Assembly: GCF_030272615.1 (NCBI RefSeq)
Contig: NC_081413.1
Span: 188,568,669-188,632,668, forward strand
DNA length: 64,000 bases
Source of the DNA: Cryptomeria japonica
Taxonomy: Eukaryota > Streptophyta > Pinopsida > Cupressales > Cupressaceae
Reading direction: 5' to 3'
Within the stretch, counting starts at the first letter, position 1. Every line of letters begins with the position of its first letter. Below the pieces are notes generated by a model. It saw only the letters and a list, made by a program, of their open reading frames with translations. It did not search any database and was not told the DNA's origin. A program made the translations under genes and the position numbers. Positions 38,832 through 52,089 of this stretch are shown in pieces.

Positions 38832-41800
38832 TGTAGTGTCCCTCCTAGATTTAAATTTTGATTCATGATTTGATAGACTTATCTAAACTTATGATGATAT
38901 TTTGATGATGATTATGGCTTTATTCCTATGCAATAAACATTTATGATGCTATATGGACATATGATATATTGATGCCTTTTGATGATCTATGTGATGGGTG
39001 ACATGTTATGATTACTTGATGGATGATATTTCTTGATGGCTTATATGTATTTGGGATTCTTATGCGATTTATATGATTTCATGATATATGATGATGCTAC
39101 TAACCCTACTTCATGATGATGATTTTATGACATGTGTTTGTATTGGGTGATTGTCTTCATGAAAGGTACGATGCCTTGTCACTCATTGTGAGCATGATAA
39201 GGTGTTGTGATTCTCTTTCACTCCTCTGCTACTATTTTGTTGTATATATATGCTTTGTTGTGTTTATTGGGGATGCAAGATTTCAAGTACCGGACATCGA
39301 CTCCACCTGGTCTCACGGGTCTAAGCGTGTCCTAATCCCAATGGCAGTTGTTGGAGATGACTTGATTTTGCCTCACCTACTCATGGTCTATTATGTTCAC
39401 CTTGTCAATCTTGTTGGGTATAAGTGTTGTCTAGTCTTGAGTCGATATATCGTTCTATCTTTGTGCAATTGGTTATGCATGTGTATGGTTTATCTTGGGT
39501 TGGATTAATTATCGTATGGTTGGATAATGTTTATTTAATTAATTAGTTAATGATGAGTAATAATTAATAAAGTTAGAATTAATTAATTATTTAATAGAGA
39601 TTTGATTTATTATTATTGAATTTATCAATGTTTGATTTACTAATTAATTGTTTTACTTTGGATTTAATTGACTGATTATTTATTTAATTGATTTATTGGC
39701 TATTGTTTTATTTAATTATTTTTATCCTTTGGTTATTGATGATTGATTAATTTTTATTTATTTTAGACATTGTTATTGTAGACATATAAAAATGACCATA
39801 TTCCTAAAATGAATATTTTATGTTCATTTCTCTATTTAATTAAATCCAATTTAATTAAATTACCTGCATTCCTCTATTTAATTAACTTGCTCAATTAAAT
39901 TCACTATACCATTTAATGAATAAATCATTTTATTCAATTAAATCCCTTCTATCCACTTTTAATTAAATTCAAATTTAATTATATAGTTTATCCTAAATTG
40001 AATAAATCTAATTTATTTAATTTCCCCAAATTGCAACCAAATTGAATTAAATTAACTTTATTTCAATTAAATCCTATTATCCCTCCATCCACTTGCATTT
40101 TCCTACATCTCCCACTTGCTTCCTAAACCCTATTCCTAACCCCCTTCTAGACTCTTCTAATCACTTCTAATTAGCCCAACCCATCTCCTAAAGCTTTGTC
40201 ACATCCCTAAGCAAAGGGAAGTCACTTCTCAAACCCTTAAAGTCTTTGATAACCATTAAAGGCTTCAAGTCTTCAACCACTTAATTTTCCAAAGTCTCCC
40301 AAACCATTAATGGTTAACTCAACCCCCTTGCATGATTAGAGACTTTCTCTAAACTCAACCTCCATGTAACCCAAGGGTCTCATCAAGCATTCATTGCTTT
40401 GACCATGGTTATCCCTTAATCATTTGCACAAGAGTTTATCCTTTGATTAAAACCTAATCCAATGGGTAAGCCTAACTCAAGCTTAACCCTTATCTCTAGA
40501 TAACCATAAGGTCTTCTCAGGCATTTAATGCCTCCAACCCCTTCTCTCAACCCAACCCTATGTTGACACTTGTCACCATTTCATTGGTGCAAATTGCAAA
40601 CATGGATCCCCAACTTTCAAACTCAACCCTTGATCAACTCTTTCAATCTTGACCATCCATTGCCCTGTTTTTGCTATAAATAGAGCTCTCATTCCTCCAT
40701 TTTAAGAGATCAATCCAAGTTTGTAGTATCACACTTATGCTCAAATACATTCAAGCTTTCATACCATTTTATGCTCATCATTTTAGCCTCTCTTTTAGAT
40801 AGAAATTAATCTAAATATGCATGTTTAGAGTACTTTCTTTATCATTAGCTTAAATCATTAACTAATATAGTATGCTAGGATAGTTTGTTTATTAACCTTG
40901 TCATCTTATAGTTAGTTTATTGCATTTCTAGAATCATGCATAGCTTAGGATGCATCTCATATTAAAACCAACAAAAAGCATCCCTCGTTCTTGCATTTGC
41001 CATCCCTAAACCATTTTGCTCAGTGATCAGAGAGCAAAAACATTGGTTTGAGGGACCGTGTAAGATAGAGAACCATGGGACAACCTTGGGAAGCTGAGTG
41101 ATACTTCATTACTCCATAGCTTGCACCAAGAAGTCATGTGTGTGTGTGTGAGCAAGGCTCCCTAGAGCTCCGTTTTTCGCATTTTGAGTTCTATCGACCC
41201 GCTTTTCCCACATACAGTTATAAAGTTGATTTTATTATTAATAATAATAAAGGCATAAGCCTATTTCTTTTCTTACACTCCTAAAATAATAACAATATCA
41301 TTATTATTGCTTTTACTATGTAGGGAAATGTTAAAATAAAATAGATTTGTGTTTACCTACCCTCTTATTTGATTGGCTGAAATAGAAATTGTTGGTAGGA
41401 AAAATATTAAATATTCTACCTTGGAACTATACAAGGTAGGTAGGAAATACTATTTTTATGAATTTATTTGATTGGTCAAGATTTTTTGTTGGAGATCTTT
41501 TTATTTAGCTTCCTATAGCTGTTGGGGGTTACCAGCGGGAACTATTTTTTATTTTGGATTCGTGTTTCTGATTTTGATTGAAGATTTTGGAGTGGTTTTG
41601 GATTCAACATTTCTTCCTCTTCGATTCGACTCTTTTGGATTGCAATTTGGAGGTCAATGGATTTTTAATTTTTACATTCTTGTTTACAGTGAATGCTTCC
41701 TTCCTTTGAAAATGTGTTTGTCATGTCTGCAACTCAAAGATTATTTCGGGATTAGTTTATTTTGGTTTGATAAGGGAATGGTTAGATTTGTAGGGAAAGA

Positions 41801-44610
41801 TTGATTCTCTTTTGTGAATCGTTATTGTGAATCTTTTCTGTGAAATTCTTCTGAGTATGTTTTTCGAAAATGTTATAATCTTAAAATGTAAAATGGATTT
41901 CATGCATTTGAATGTTATTGTTCCTGTATGTTTTAGGAGAGTTTCATGGTGGTTTTGAATACCTGTTTGTGTAAGTTCTCTTGTGAACTCCTTGTTGAGA
42001 TAGGAATTATTTCTCTTAGGTTTGAATGTGACAGTTTCATTGTAAGAGATCCTAAAGCTCACAGAGAGTGTCCATGTCATGTTCAGATATTTGTAACTTA
42101 TTTGTAATGTCTTGGAAATGTTTTCGTTTAGTTATTTTGGCCTATGCAGAGATTGGGCTTCATCCTTTGCTCTTTGAATCAAAAAAGCAGTTTTAGCCAA
42201 AACGCTTACCCATTGAGTTGCAAACTCTTTCTTGAGAGTTGAATTTGATTCATAATCCATGTGTACACCCATTTTGATGCTTATCCAACCTCCTGGTCAT
42301 GCCCTTGGGGTCATTTTTTTCCATCTGAGTCGATATAGCCAACTACTTTACCCTCAGGATCCCTCAAACTTGTGATTTTGCATACTTTATCAGAAATGCC
42401 ACTAAAACAACAAGAAATACCATCAAAATAACCAAGAATGCCACCCTATCTACTAGGAACGTTGCTATGCATATTAAAAATGCCATTGTTCAGACCTAGA
42501 GCGCTGACAAACTAACCAGGCGAGCTAACCTACAGACTGAGAAAGCTAATCTATGGACCCAGAATGCTAACCAATAGACCAGAAACACTATGCAATGAAC
42601 CAAAAATGATATAATAGGTACTAGAAATTCTACCCTACAAACCAAGAATGCCATTGTGCATACCAAGAGAGTTAAACTGGTCCAGAATGCCCAAAAAGTT
42701 AAATTTTGTTGTTGTAAAGCCCTAGTTTGGATTGTGTGATGTTTCTAGAGGCATGTGAAGTCTGTGTTGAGTAATTTTGATTGGTTCATGATTTTATATG
42801 ATGTTTCCGGTATGTGGGATCACGCCCTACCATTGAGGAGTTTCCTTATGCAAAAGTTGCTCCAGCAAGAGGTTCTTGCCTTACTGTTTGAGGATTGTTT
42901 CTATGACTCCAGTGGGAAAATTTGTACCTCGTTGTTGAGGATTCACAGTAGTTTATGATGTGCTTATGTTTCATGTTATTTATTTGGTATATGCGTATGA
43001 GGTATCTGTGAAGTTCTTATGCTTGTAATGGTTCCTATGTATGCTTTATGTGCAGTATGTGTTTAGCGATGTTATATGATCTCGAAGACCTCTTTGTGAG
43101 TATTCTTTCATGTGTTGTGATGTGATTTTATGTGTTACCCTATGGCTTGGAATATGATTAAGGGGAGTGGGCTTACTTGTGATGACCGGGGTCACGTGAG
43201 TTAGGTTGCTTGACACCTAGACCGCTAGGGCACAATGGGAGTTTTCCTCTTTGTAATTAAGTGATAACTTGTAATAATTGATTGGGTTTGGGTTTCACCT
43301 AATAAGATAATTCTATATGGTTGGGCCATATGAGATGGCAAGCTAATTTCCCTTATACTCACATAGGTTGAGATGGCTCCACATGTCTATTAAGGGATTG
43401 TTTTCATCCTTCTTTTGTGAGGGTAGCTTGTATGACTATTAGGAGTATGGATTTCTCTTCTTTGTGAGGATAACATACATGTCTACTATGGGTACATAAT
43501 TACCTTCTTTGTGAGGCTAGCACATTGGAGCGTGACTAGTAACGATGGCCATATTCCCTTCTAAATGAGGATAGCGTGTGATGACATTCCATTCCTACAT
43601 GTGACCATGTCCATATGCCATGATTTTATTGTACGCCTCTGGAAGAGTCTATTGTTGATTTCAGCCTTGTGAAGTTATGTGATCATTGTTATGTTGAGTT
43701 CATTATGTGCTATGTTGAGTCCCATGGTTGTTAGGTGTCATCCTGGGTCATGAGTGAGTGTTGGAACTCCATGTCATCTCCTATCACGGGGGGTGGTTCC
43801 TCATGGTTGGGTGGTTTGTTGCCTTCTCCCACTGGGATTTTCTTCATCAGAGTTGCATGCATAGATCTGAATTTTATTTCTCTTCATTATGTGAGAAGAC
43901 TTGCAGTTGATTCCATGTATTGTATTATGCATGTATTCATGATGGCATTGTGTTAAGGAAAGGACCATGTAACTTGAAAAGTGAATCTATGTAATATGAC
44001 ATTGTAAGACTCGAAATTGTATGTAATAAAATGGTATTATTGAATGTGATTCGAGTTGTCCTATTGTATGTTTACATAAGTTTGATGTATGATTCTTAGA
44101 TGGAACATGTATTTGATTAGATATCATGGATGTATGTTAATGTAATTGTATATGAAAGTAATCCTAATGTTATGCTTAAGATTCCTAGATCTAAGGTAGC
44201 CTTAATAGAAGTAATGATTGTTTATGGAATTAGTAACATGATGTTAGGAAGGATATGAGTTAGATTTAAGATGATAGAATGGATGCATTATATGGTTTTA
44301 GGAACATTAAGTATTGGTGCTTAAAATGAACCTAGACTATAGGATGTTACTCTTAAGTAGTGACATTGAGATACCCTAGGGGAAAGATGACATGATATGT
44401 TATTTTGCTTGCGTAAATTGTGTTATGGAATGTGGTAATTAAGAATAAGATGCAATTTATAATGATGCATTTAGTAGATGATGTATATGATATGCATTAG
44501 ATAGATGTTATAGACATATGTGTTATTTAGTAGATGTGCTTTAAATTTTTTTATCTCTATTTGTAGTTAGATTAAGTGTATTTCTCTAGGGTATTTTGTC
44601 GGGCATTACA
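38832..44610 (+). repeat. 3' LTR of the gypsy element, interrupted by a solo LTR
   Basis: It aligns with the 5' LTR at both ends and throughout, except for an inserted block at 39777-41221. Without the block and its duplicated target it is about 4.33 kb. It is followed by the TAACA target duplication. Confidence 0.93.
39777..41216 (+). repeat. solo LTR nested in the gypsy 3' LTR
   Basis: 1440 bp beginning TGTAGACATATAAAAATG and ending CCCACATACA, flanked by the 5-bp duplication GTTAT (39772-39776 and 41217-41221). The 5' LTR has an uninterrupted GTTAT at the matching place. Inside are a TATA element GCTATAAATAGAGC (40673-40686) and TA-rich AATTAAAT repeats in the first third. No internal region remains, so it arose by LTR-LTR recombination. 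Confidence 0.92.
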
Positions 44611-44615
44611 TAACA

Positions 44616-45882
44616 CATAATCATAACTTTTGAAACATGGTAAAGTACCCTATTATAAACAGTTGCTCAGCTTTGAAACGTTAAATTAGCATATAATCAC
44701 AACTATTGAAACATGTTCAACTACCCCACCCCATTTAATTATCAACACCAATAAGTTATTTCCTTAAAAAAACTTAGTTGAATTTAAGATAACTTAAAAA
44801 GTAATAATACTATGTTTTTATTAATCTGGATACAACTTCAAAGCTGAAAGGATAATGCTCATTTTTTAATTTAAAATCATTTTCTAATAAATCTAAATGG
44901 ACATAACTCCATATCTAGATTGTCAATGTATGTAAATTCTAACATCCAATATATTTGTGCCACAACCACACACATATTTATACTGCATAAAAGTTACAGA
45001 CCCGCACAAAAAAAACATTGATATCATATTAAATAACAATATTCATTGGGAATAACAACACTAGAAATATAACCTTAAAGTTCATATTACAAGCACTTCA
45101 CTGCATATTTAGAAAGATTTTAAGCATTTCACTTTAACGAACTGTAAATCTTCTTTCCTTGTGTCACCTCCTACTTCAACATTTTTGTAAGACGACACTG
45201 CATAGCTCAACTTGCTTAACGTCCCTTCTTCATCATTAGTCACCTCTTGGTCACTCAATTTCTTAAAATTTTAATAAATTTTTCTCATGAAAGCTTGAGT
45301 TCACTGCAAACCTAAACGAAAGTTGATTATTTAATGCCATTAAATGTAGTTTTTTAGAAGTTTTATAATTGAAAAGAAAAAGATACATTTCAACCAAATG
45401 GAACTCTAGTTGAAAAAATGGAATGTTGTGGTTTTCCCAAATCTTCAATAATGAATAAAAACTTTAAATAATATAAAATTATAATTTATAATATTAATGT
45501 ATATCATTTTATAATATTTATTACTAAAGAATTTTAAATTTTAAATTTTTAAGGCATAAATAAATTTGTTTTCACTTTTAAAATATTTTAAAAAACTTGT
45601 CATATATATTTTTTAAATATGAGTTCAAAAACTTACTTTAATTAGGTTGAGAGACACTCTAGCAACACAAAGTGGATGTACATAGAATTGATTTTTAGGA
45701 AGGATACCTTGTCCATTGGATGGCAATTTATTATTTAATATTTAAAAGAAAATTGCATTTTTTGGAAGGATATATTTATCCATATCATTCATATACTTTT
45801 TAATATAACACAATTTTTTTAATATTAATAAAATATACACAATCTTAAAAACAAAAACTTTATTTAAAATAAATAAATGACT
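44616..45882. other. AT-rich spacer, nothing recognised
   Basis: About 1.27 kb. The repeated phrase CATAATCATAACT...GAAACATG near 44616 and ATATAATCACAACTATTGAAACATG near 44690 is a short imperfect duplication. Otherwise there is no feature. Confidence 0.5.
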
Positions 45883-45899
45883 AATATTATTTATATATA

Positions 45900-46033
45900 G
45901 GGATGACTCCACAACATAGCGGTTAGCTGTGAACCTCATACATGGGAGGTCTTGGGTTTGAGTCTACTCAACTGGTTCTTAGCTCCAAGGAAAAGCTAAA
46001 AAAATACCACTTCGGTTGTGACTTATCAAAAAA
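45900..46033 (+). mobile_element. tRNA-derived SINE
   Basis: A 134-bp element with an A-box-like TAGCGGTTAGCTGT (45917-45930) and a B-box-like GGGTTTGAGTC (45954-45964), the internal RNA polymerase III promoter of tRNA genes and SINEs. It ends in an A-rich tail (TCAAAAAAA). A 17-bp target duplication AATATTATTTATATATA flanks it exactly (45883-45899 and 46034-46050). SINEs of this kind are copied by LINE proteins, so a partner LINE is expected elsewhere. Confidence 0.88.
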
Positions 46034-46050
46034 AATATTATTTATATATA

Positions 46051-46845
46051 AAAAGCAGATGGGTGTCAATTTAAATCCGATGGATTTTTTATTGACGGAC
46101 ATACTTCAATTCATTATATGACTGTAATACACCTGTCAACATAATAATAGCTTGCTTTTTTTTTTTTCAAATAGTAATTTTATTTGGTAGCTGGAGATTA
46201 TTACGTTTTTTTTTTATTAAAGATAGTGTATCAAGGCATATTACATAATAAGGATCCCATGCCTCTAAATTATATCAGTACAATCATTGGCAGCTCAAAA
46301 AGAACAAAAGATAAGCAACGTATTCAATCAAATGGTCAAACATTTGTCTAAACAATTATAGTCCCAAGAGCCTATAACATTGTTCCTACATTTAGCCTTA
46401 TCACAATCTTAAGTGCCTAATGGAGGCACTATATTTGGGTCAACAATGATATCCCATGTCTTCATAAGTATTTTGTTTTCTATTGTTTCTTTCCTCTATG
46501 TCTTTCTTGATGATCTACTTTTCCATGGTATTTGTGGAGCAAGTGTAACATGCACTATTCTATGCAAAAGAATTTACTTTTTACAACTTTTGAACAAAAA
46601 GGAAAAGAAACTTGCAACTTTTTTTTTTGCAATAACAATAATACACTGATTAGAATCTTGAATGCTAAAAAAATACTAGAAATTGAATAGAGATCAATTC
46701 TATGAGCAAAATAATTGATACAATGAAAGCTCTATCATTCCAAATTGAAAGAGTAGAGACGTTTACAGGTTATATTTTCCATATGCTTATTCTGATCTTT
46801 ATATAACTTAACCATATATTTTGAAGAGGGAAAGTATCATCAGGG
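46051..46845. other. intergenic, nothing recognised
   Basis: About 800 bp with poly-T runs near 46155 and 46205 and a chance ORF at 46413-46649. No supported gene. Confidence 0.5.
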
Positions 46846-46849
46846 TGCT

Positions 46850-47005
46850 TTTCCGCCCAACCACAGACTAACTAGTCCCCCGTGTTATATCCAATTGGAT
46901 TGGCCCAACCCTTCATAGGGAGGTAACGAAAACTTGAACTCGTGTCATCTAAGACTGGTGTATAATCCTATGCAACTCCCTAGTCGATCATATACAAAAG
47001 GATAC
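46850..47005 (-). repeat. possible second SINE or tRNA-like relic
   Basis: On the minus strand, TCGACTAGGGAGTTG (46987-46973) resembles an A box and CGAGTTCAAGT (46942-46932) resembles a B box. They are about 35-40 bp apart, as in tRNA-derived elements. I found no target duplication or clear tail, so this is tentative. Confidence 0.35.
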
Positions 47006-47754
47006 CCCTAACTATTATGACCTCTAACTAGGGTGTATATCTGGACTATTGAACTGATTGACTCTCTTGTATTGAGCGTCACCTTGGCCAAAGGTTTTCA
47101 ATTAGCTACAAACATGCGAAGGTGTGAAGTCAATGTTCCACCCTACTCGGCTGCAACTTGGGCTTCCAAGTCATAGGTTTTCTTTTGAGAATCTTAAGTT
47201 TATGGATGATTGTTATGACAACTCTTAGTGACCATTTACCACTCATGAGTGCTACATGAATTTCATTAATTATCAATAGTTCTCATATGAGGTTTTCTAA
47301 TTTGTTCCTCTCTTAATTCGTTGTATAAAGAATTTGAAATAAAACTAACCCCTTGGTTTGGAAAGATAAAATGGCTTAAAGAGCTGTCGGCTTCTCATGT
47401 ACACTTTAAGTTTTGTATGTATATCATGCATGACATATCTCTATTGTCACTGCGGTATCTAAGTGCACTTTTTATAACTGATATGATATCTGCATTATGG
47501 AACATTGTTGCTCTACTCTTGCCCATCTTGCTTTTCCAGAAACTAAGGTTTAGATTCAATCTCATCCAATAGAGGGTTAATCTCAATTTGTATAAGCAAC
47601 TTCACAGCTGTGGAAATTCTCCATTTTGATTTAATTCTGAAACAAAATAATTAAAGAAGATGAGTACTAAATTTATCGATTGTATTATTCAACTTTTTCC
47701 ATACTAGCTATGCTCATCATGAAATTATTAAGCTATGATCCTCACACTCATCTA
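47006..47754. other. intergenic, nothing recognised
   Basis: About 750 bp with only chance ORFs on both strands. Confidence 0.5.
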
Positions 47755-47896
47755 TATTTATATACATATATATACATATATACATACATATACATATATA
47801 TACATATGTATATACATATACATATATGTATATATGTATATATGTACATGTAAACATATATACATGTATACATATGTGTGTGTGTGTGTGTGTGTG
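47755..47896. repeat. (TATACA)n and (TG)n microsatellite
   Basis: Alternating TATACATA words followed by a pure TG run at 47876-47896. Confidence 0.92.
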
Positions 47897-47897
47897 C

Positions 47898-49045
47898 ACC
47901 TAACAATGGTATGAAGATAATTAATTAAATAAGCAATTATTTAATTAATCCCCTTTCAAAATTTAATTGAATTCATTAGCAATTTGATTAAATTCTCCCT
48001 TTCATCTACTTATTAATAAATCTAAGGATTTGTTCATTAAGTTCATTTCAATAGTCCTCTTTGATTAATTAATTCAAATTAATTAATCCTCCCCCCATTT
48101 CAATCAATTCTTCTAATCTCCTAATTAATTAAAACAAATCAATTTATGAGTTGTTGAAAATTAATTAGTCTTTTCCTATTATTTAAATTTTTAAATTCAA
48201 ATTACCCACATGCCTCCTAACTTCTAAGCACCTAACCTCACCATGCCTCTAACCTAACCCATTCCACCTAACCTTGGGTTTGCCTAACCCTATCCTACCT
48301 TGCACATTCTAACCTCCTTATCCTAACCTCTTATGGTGTGGATATTCTTCCCTTGAGACACATGGCACTTTGGCCACATGTCTCCTCCCTGAGACACTTG
48401 CCCTCTCATGAGCAAGGCTCCTTGACACTTGTCACCACAAAGATGACAAGTGTCCTTCCTCCAACCTCTTCTCCAACCTCCTCCAATTTCACCCTTGATA
48501 TCTTCAGACTCAATCTTGACCGTTGATTCCTGCCACCTCACCCCTGGCCTTGGAAATTCTATAAATATCCCCCATTTTGGAGCACAAAGGATCCCATCTC
48601 ATTATCAATTTAGGCATTGTTACTATAGGCATATCATTTGAGCATTGTTGTTATAGGCAATTGCATATTATATTTAACTTAGTTTGATCATTTTCTAGCA
48701 TAATTGTTGAATCATGTAGCTTAATCAATCTCTTTTCTAGATTAATTGCATCATCATCATAGCTTAATCATGTATATCTTTAGCTTAATTAGTCTCTTGG
48801 ACAAATATCGCATAATCAATCTCATCTTTGCATATCATTATCATTTCAAATCCTTCATCTAAGTGTAGTCAAGTCACTGGGATTGCTTATCCAGATCTGA
48901 GAGCAAATCCATACTCGCATCTCTTAGGAGGTGATAGGTCGCTTTGTCATGGTTCATCTTTCATTTGCTTCTTATTTGCTAGCCATGCTTGTAATGATCT
49001 ATTGAGTGTTTTGTGTTGCAATTGCAGGTATCACACTTCACAGAC
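47898..49045 (+). repeat. probable LTR fragment related to the 39.8 kb solo LTR
   Basis: It has the same composition and order as the solo LTR at 39777-41216: AATTAATTAAAT-rich start, then a CT-rich stretch with CCTAACC words, then GACACTTGTCACCA (48424 here, 40564 there), CTCAATCTTGACC, a TATA element CTATAAATATCC (48559-48570) and CCATTTT just after. The ends are not clear because microsatellites abut both sides. Confidence 0.55.
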
Positions 49046-49048
49046 ACG

Positions 49049-49050
<2 letters not shown>

Positions 49051-49127
<77 letters not shown>

Positions 49128-49293
49128 GTATGTGTATGTGTATGTACATGTGTATGTACACACACATATATTTTTATATATACATACATACATACATATA
49201 TACATATATGTATGTATGTATACACATACACATACATATATACATATATATGTATATACATACATACATATATACATGAATACATGAATACTT

Positions 49294-49332
<39 letters not shown>
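49051..49332. repeat. (TA)n, (TATG)n and (CA)n compound microsatellite
   Basis: A pure TA run at 49052-49100 is followed by TATG/TGTA tetranucleotides, TACA words, a CA run near 49293-49311 and a final TA run. The overlapping ORFs on both strands (Tyr/Ile/His/Thr repeats) are artefacts of the repeat. Confidence 0.93.
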
Positions 49333-50490
49333 GTTTCAGACTTATAATTGCCCTTCAATAAGGCTACATTCGCACTTTGTTCTTTCTAATTTTTAGCAAA
49401 TAACAAAATATGGCTTAACCCTTATGTAGTTCGAAAAGAACATTATACAGTTTGCAAAGGAGAGTTATTCTAAACCAACTATGACGTGACAAGAAAAATT
49501 ATTGCGCTCTTAAATCATAGAATCCTTCCTTTCACAATTAGAAGCCAGGGTATGAGAGATGTAAATACATTTGAAGTATATAAACACAACATAACGTATA
49601 GTATGAACTACATGCAGTTAAATACTTCTTACTTAACATATTCTAACTTTACTCAACTCAGAAAGAAGAATATATGCTCAAGTCTTGTCTTTCTGGGCTT
49701 AGTTAATGTAACATGACCTGGTAAGTTGAGAGATGAATTGATGAGTCTTTCTTAGCATCTTAGTACTTCTGAGTGTTCTTCAAGCTTCTACGGAGAGATT
49801 CCAACTAGCCTTCAAGCCTTTTCTACCACTGTTGTTGTTAAGCTTTCTAGAGGATTCGATTGTCTATTTGCAGAGCTTGAAGAGCTCGTATTTTTTTAAA
49901 ACAAGTCGAAGAAGTGTTTTAATCGCTATTCCCAAAATAAAATATATACTCTTCCCGATATGAAATGGTTTGATAAATTTAAAAAGGTTTTCTTTTCATT
50001 TCGGTGAATATACATTTGAATTTGGAGGTGCGATGCATGCCTAAAAATTCGCCCCACCATTACGAGTTATGATGCAAAAGCGTATCTTGCATTTATAAAA
50101 GCTTATATCTCCCAATCCAATAACCATTAATCAGTGTTTTTAATAAAACAAATAATCTCACCAATTAAATTTAGCCCCTTTCCATGATGATAGCTTCATA
50201 TATAATAGCCATAATAAAATCGGTTAATGCATTTTAAAAGTGGACTTTTCGTTGTAAGAACATAAGCAAATTATATACATATATTTATACCCTATAAGTG
50301 TACATGTCAATACAAGTACATATACATATGCATGTATCTATATCTTGAATACATGCATATGCATACTTATGTTTACATGTATTTATATACGATATATAAA
50401 TATATGTATATATATATGCAAGTGCAATAATACGATTTTTAATCTTTAAAAGTAAAACAAATAATAATAATAATAATATTAATGAGGGAA
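49333..50490. other. intergenic, AT-rich with short TA and AAT runs
   Basis: About 1.15 kb. It includes TATATA-rich words near 50270-50420 and an (AAT)n run near 50460-50478. No gene is supported. Confidence 0.5.
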
Positions 50491-51113
50491 TCATTGATGG
50501 ATCTCATTATAATCTTCCCAGGTGGAATTGTCATAAAGGTATTGATCCCACTGGACCTTGCACTGAGTGACTTCTCCATTACATAAGTGAAGCTTACGTA
50601 CCTTGAGCACCTTAACTAGCTATATCATGACCACCCTCGGGTCTTATACCTATAAGGAGTTTCAATCAATCATGTGTGCAAAATCGGAAACATACTTTTT
50701 TAGATAAGAAACATGAAATACATCATGCAACCGAGCAAGAGCTGGTGGTAGATAATTTTTATAGGCGACTGGTTGATGATTTCCAGGACTTCAAAGGGTC
50801 CTACATATAATGGTGCCAATTTAGATGAATTCCCAAATTTTATGGCACTCTTGTTAGGTTTAATCCGTAGAAGAACTTTCTCTCCCATTTCAAATTGCCT
50901 GGGAGTTCGCTTTGCATCTACATAACTTTTCTCTCAATAGTTAGCTTTTTCTAACCTTTCTTTGATTAGCCTTACTTTCTCTTCCATTTTTTAGAGCATT
51001 TTTTGACCGAGGGTTATCCTATCTTCCAACTAATCCTAGCTAATAGGAGTTCTACAACCCCTTCCATATAGTGCTTCAAAAGGTGTCATCTTAATGGATG
51101 ACAGGGATAACTT
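50491..51113 (-). pseudogene. gypsy integrase C terminus and chromodomain fragment
   Basis: Reading leftward from 51113: MTPFEALYGRGCRTP, then stops, ERLEKANY, KSYVDAKR, then GEKVLLRIKPNKSAIKFG and APLYVGPFEVLEII (50888-50700). In another frame follows QCKVQWDQ..STWEDYNEIHQ, ending at a stop at 50493-50491. The last piece has the VQW...STWE core of a chromodomain, which directs integration of chromoviruses to particular chromatin. It is a truncated, frameshifted relic of the same broad group as the element at 27.9-44.6 kb but a different copy. Confidence 0.85.
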
Positions 51114-52089
51114 TAAGAAACCCCCCCCTGGGCAACTGTGTAAAATCCTGGCGAATCAGACGTTATTTTCGGGGGGAAATTTTCATATCGATGGCAAAAA
51201 AAAAAATTTAAATGACGAAAAAATTATTTTGTATTGGCAAATTTTTTTCTAGTGTACGAAAATGCCATAAATTTCTGGCGAATAATACCTTGTTCTATGG
51301 GGAAAATATTTATTGTGGGAGGCGAATAATTATTGTTAAAAGGAACAAATATATAAATGTATGAGCAAAAATTTTTACTCCGAAGGAAAAATTATTTAAA
51401 TGTATTGGTGATTTTTATCCACCGCTCGAAAATTATTTAAATGTATTGGCGAATATTTTGTTATTTATGGTATAATATATAATTCATTGGCGATTTCATA
51501 AATTCATTGCCATTAATAGACAAGGCACATCACATCACATCAGTACATCACATCACATAATACATTGAGTCCGGACTCTGCACGATGTATCAATAAGCGC
51601 GACCTCTTTGACACATAAAGGGTGACACATACCTAAAATCTATCAATGATTTTAAACCGTTCGATGATCGTATATCAATGGCTGAAGTTTTATTTTGGCC
51701 CAATTTTCTAAAGAGAACATAGCTCACTAGAAAGTGCCCGGAATGGAATTGGATTCAATAGACACGTATCAAATGTCACGAATCACGATCCATAATTTCG
51801 TTCATTTAATATATAACTTTTCACTTACGGCAATCCACTCTTTCCCTACGACTTCCAATGTGATACTTGCCAATTTGGTACTAGTTCATAGTTGTTTCCA
51901 ATTTCGCACACTCATGCATTTATGGGAAAGATTTGCAGAGATACGAAAGATTTAATTTTTTTTATAGCAGTTAATACTGTTAAAGAAGTAATTATTACAA
52001 TCAAGAGCTTCAACAATTTATATACGATCTCTGCTTCTTTCATCTTCAATTAACCTTTGCCATTTAATTTGTTAATCTATTTTCTCAAG
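51114..52089. other. upstream region of the 52.1 kb ORF
   Basis: It contains a loose repeat of TTATTTAAATGTATTGGCGA phrases (near 51391 and 51431, with weaker ones from 51160), a CACATCACAT run at 51530-51560, and CCGTTCGATGATCG...CAATGGCT near 51657, a phrase related to the repeats at 54.6-55.7 kb. TTTATATA near 52017 is a possible TATA element for the downstream ORF. Confidence 0.45.

Larger units (their letters stand above)
27908..44610 (+). mobile_element. Ty3/gypsy chromovirus-like element, nested and decayed
   Basis: A complete but inactive LTR retrotransposon. The 5' LTR is 27908-34030 and the 3' LTR 38832-44610. Both begin TGTAGTGTCCCTCC and end GGGCATTACA. An exact 5-bp target duplication TAACA flanks it (27903-27907 and 44611-44615). 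A primer site lies at 34033-34045 and a polypurine tract at 38818-38831. Each LTR carries a later insertion: a LINE in the left, a solo LTR in the right. With those removed both LTRs are about 4.3 kb, nearly as long as the 4.8-kb coding interior. Confidence 0.95.

Noticed and set aside
48828-49361. 177-residue plus-strand ORF and overlapping ORFs on both strands
   Set aside because: Mostly TA, TATG and CA repeats giving Tyr-Ile and His-Thr runs. All frames are open for the same reason.
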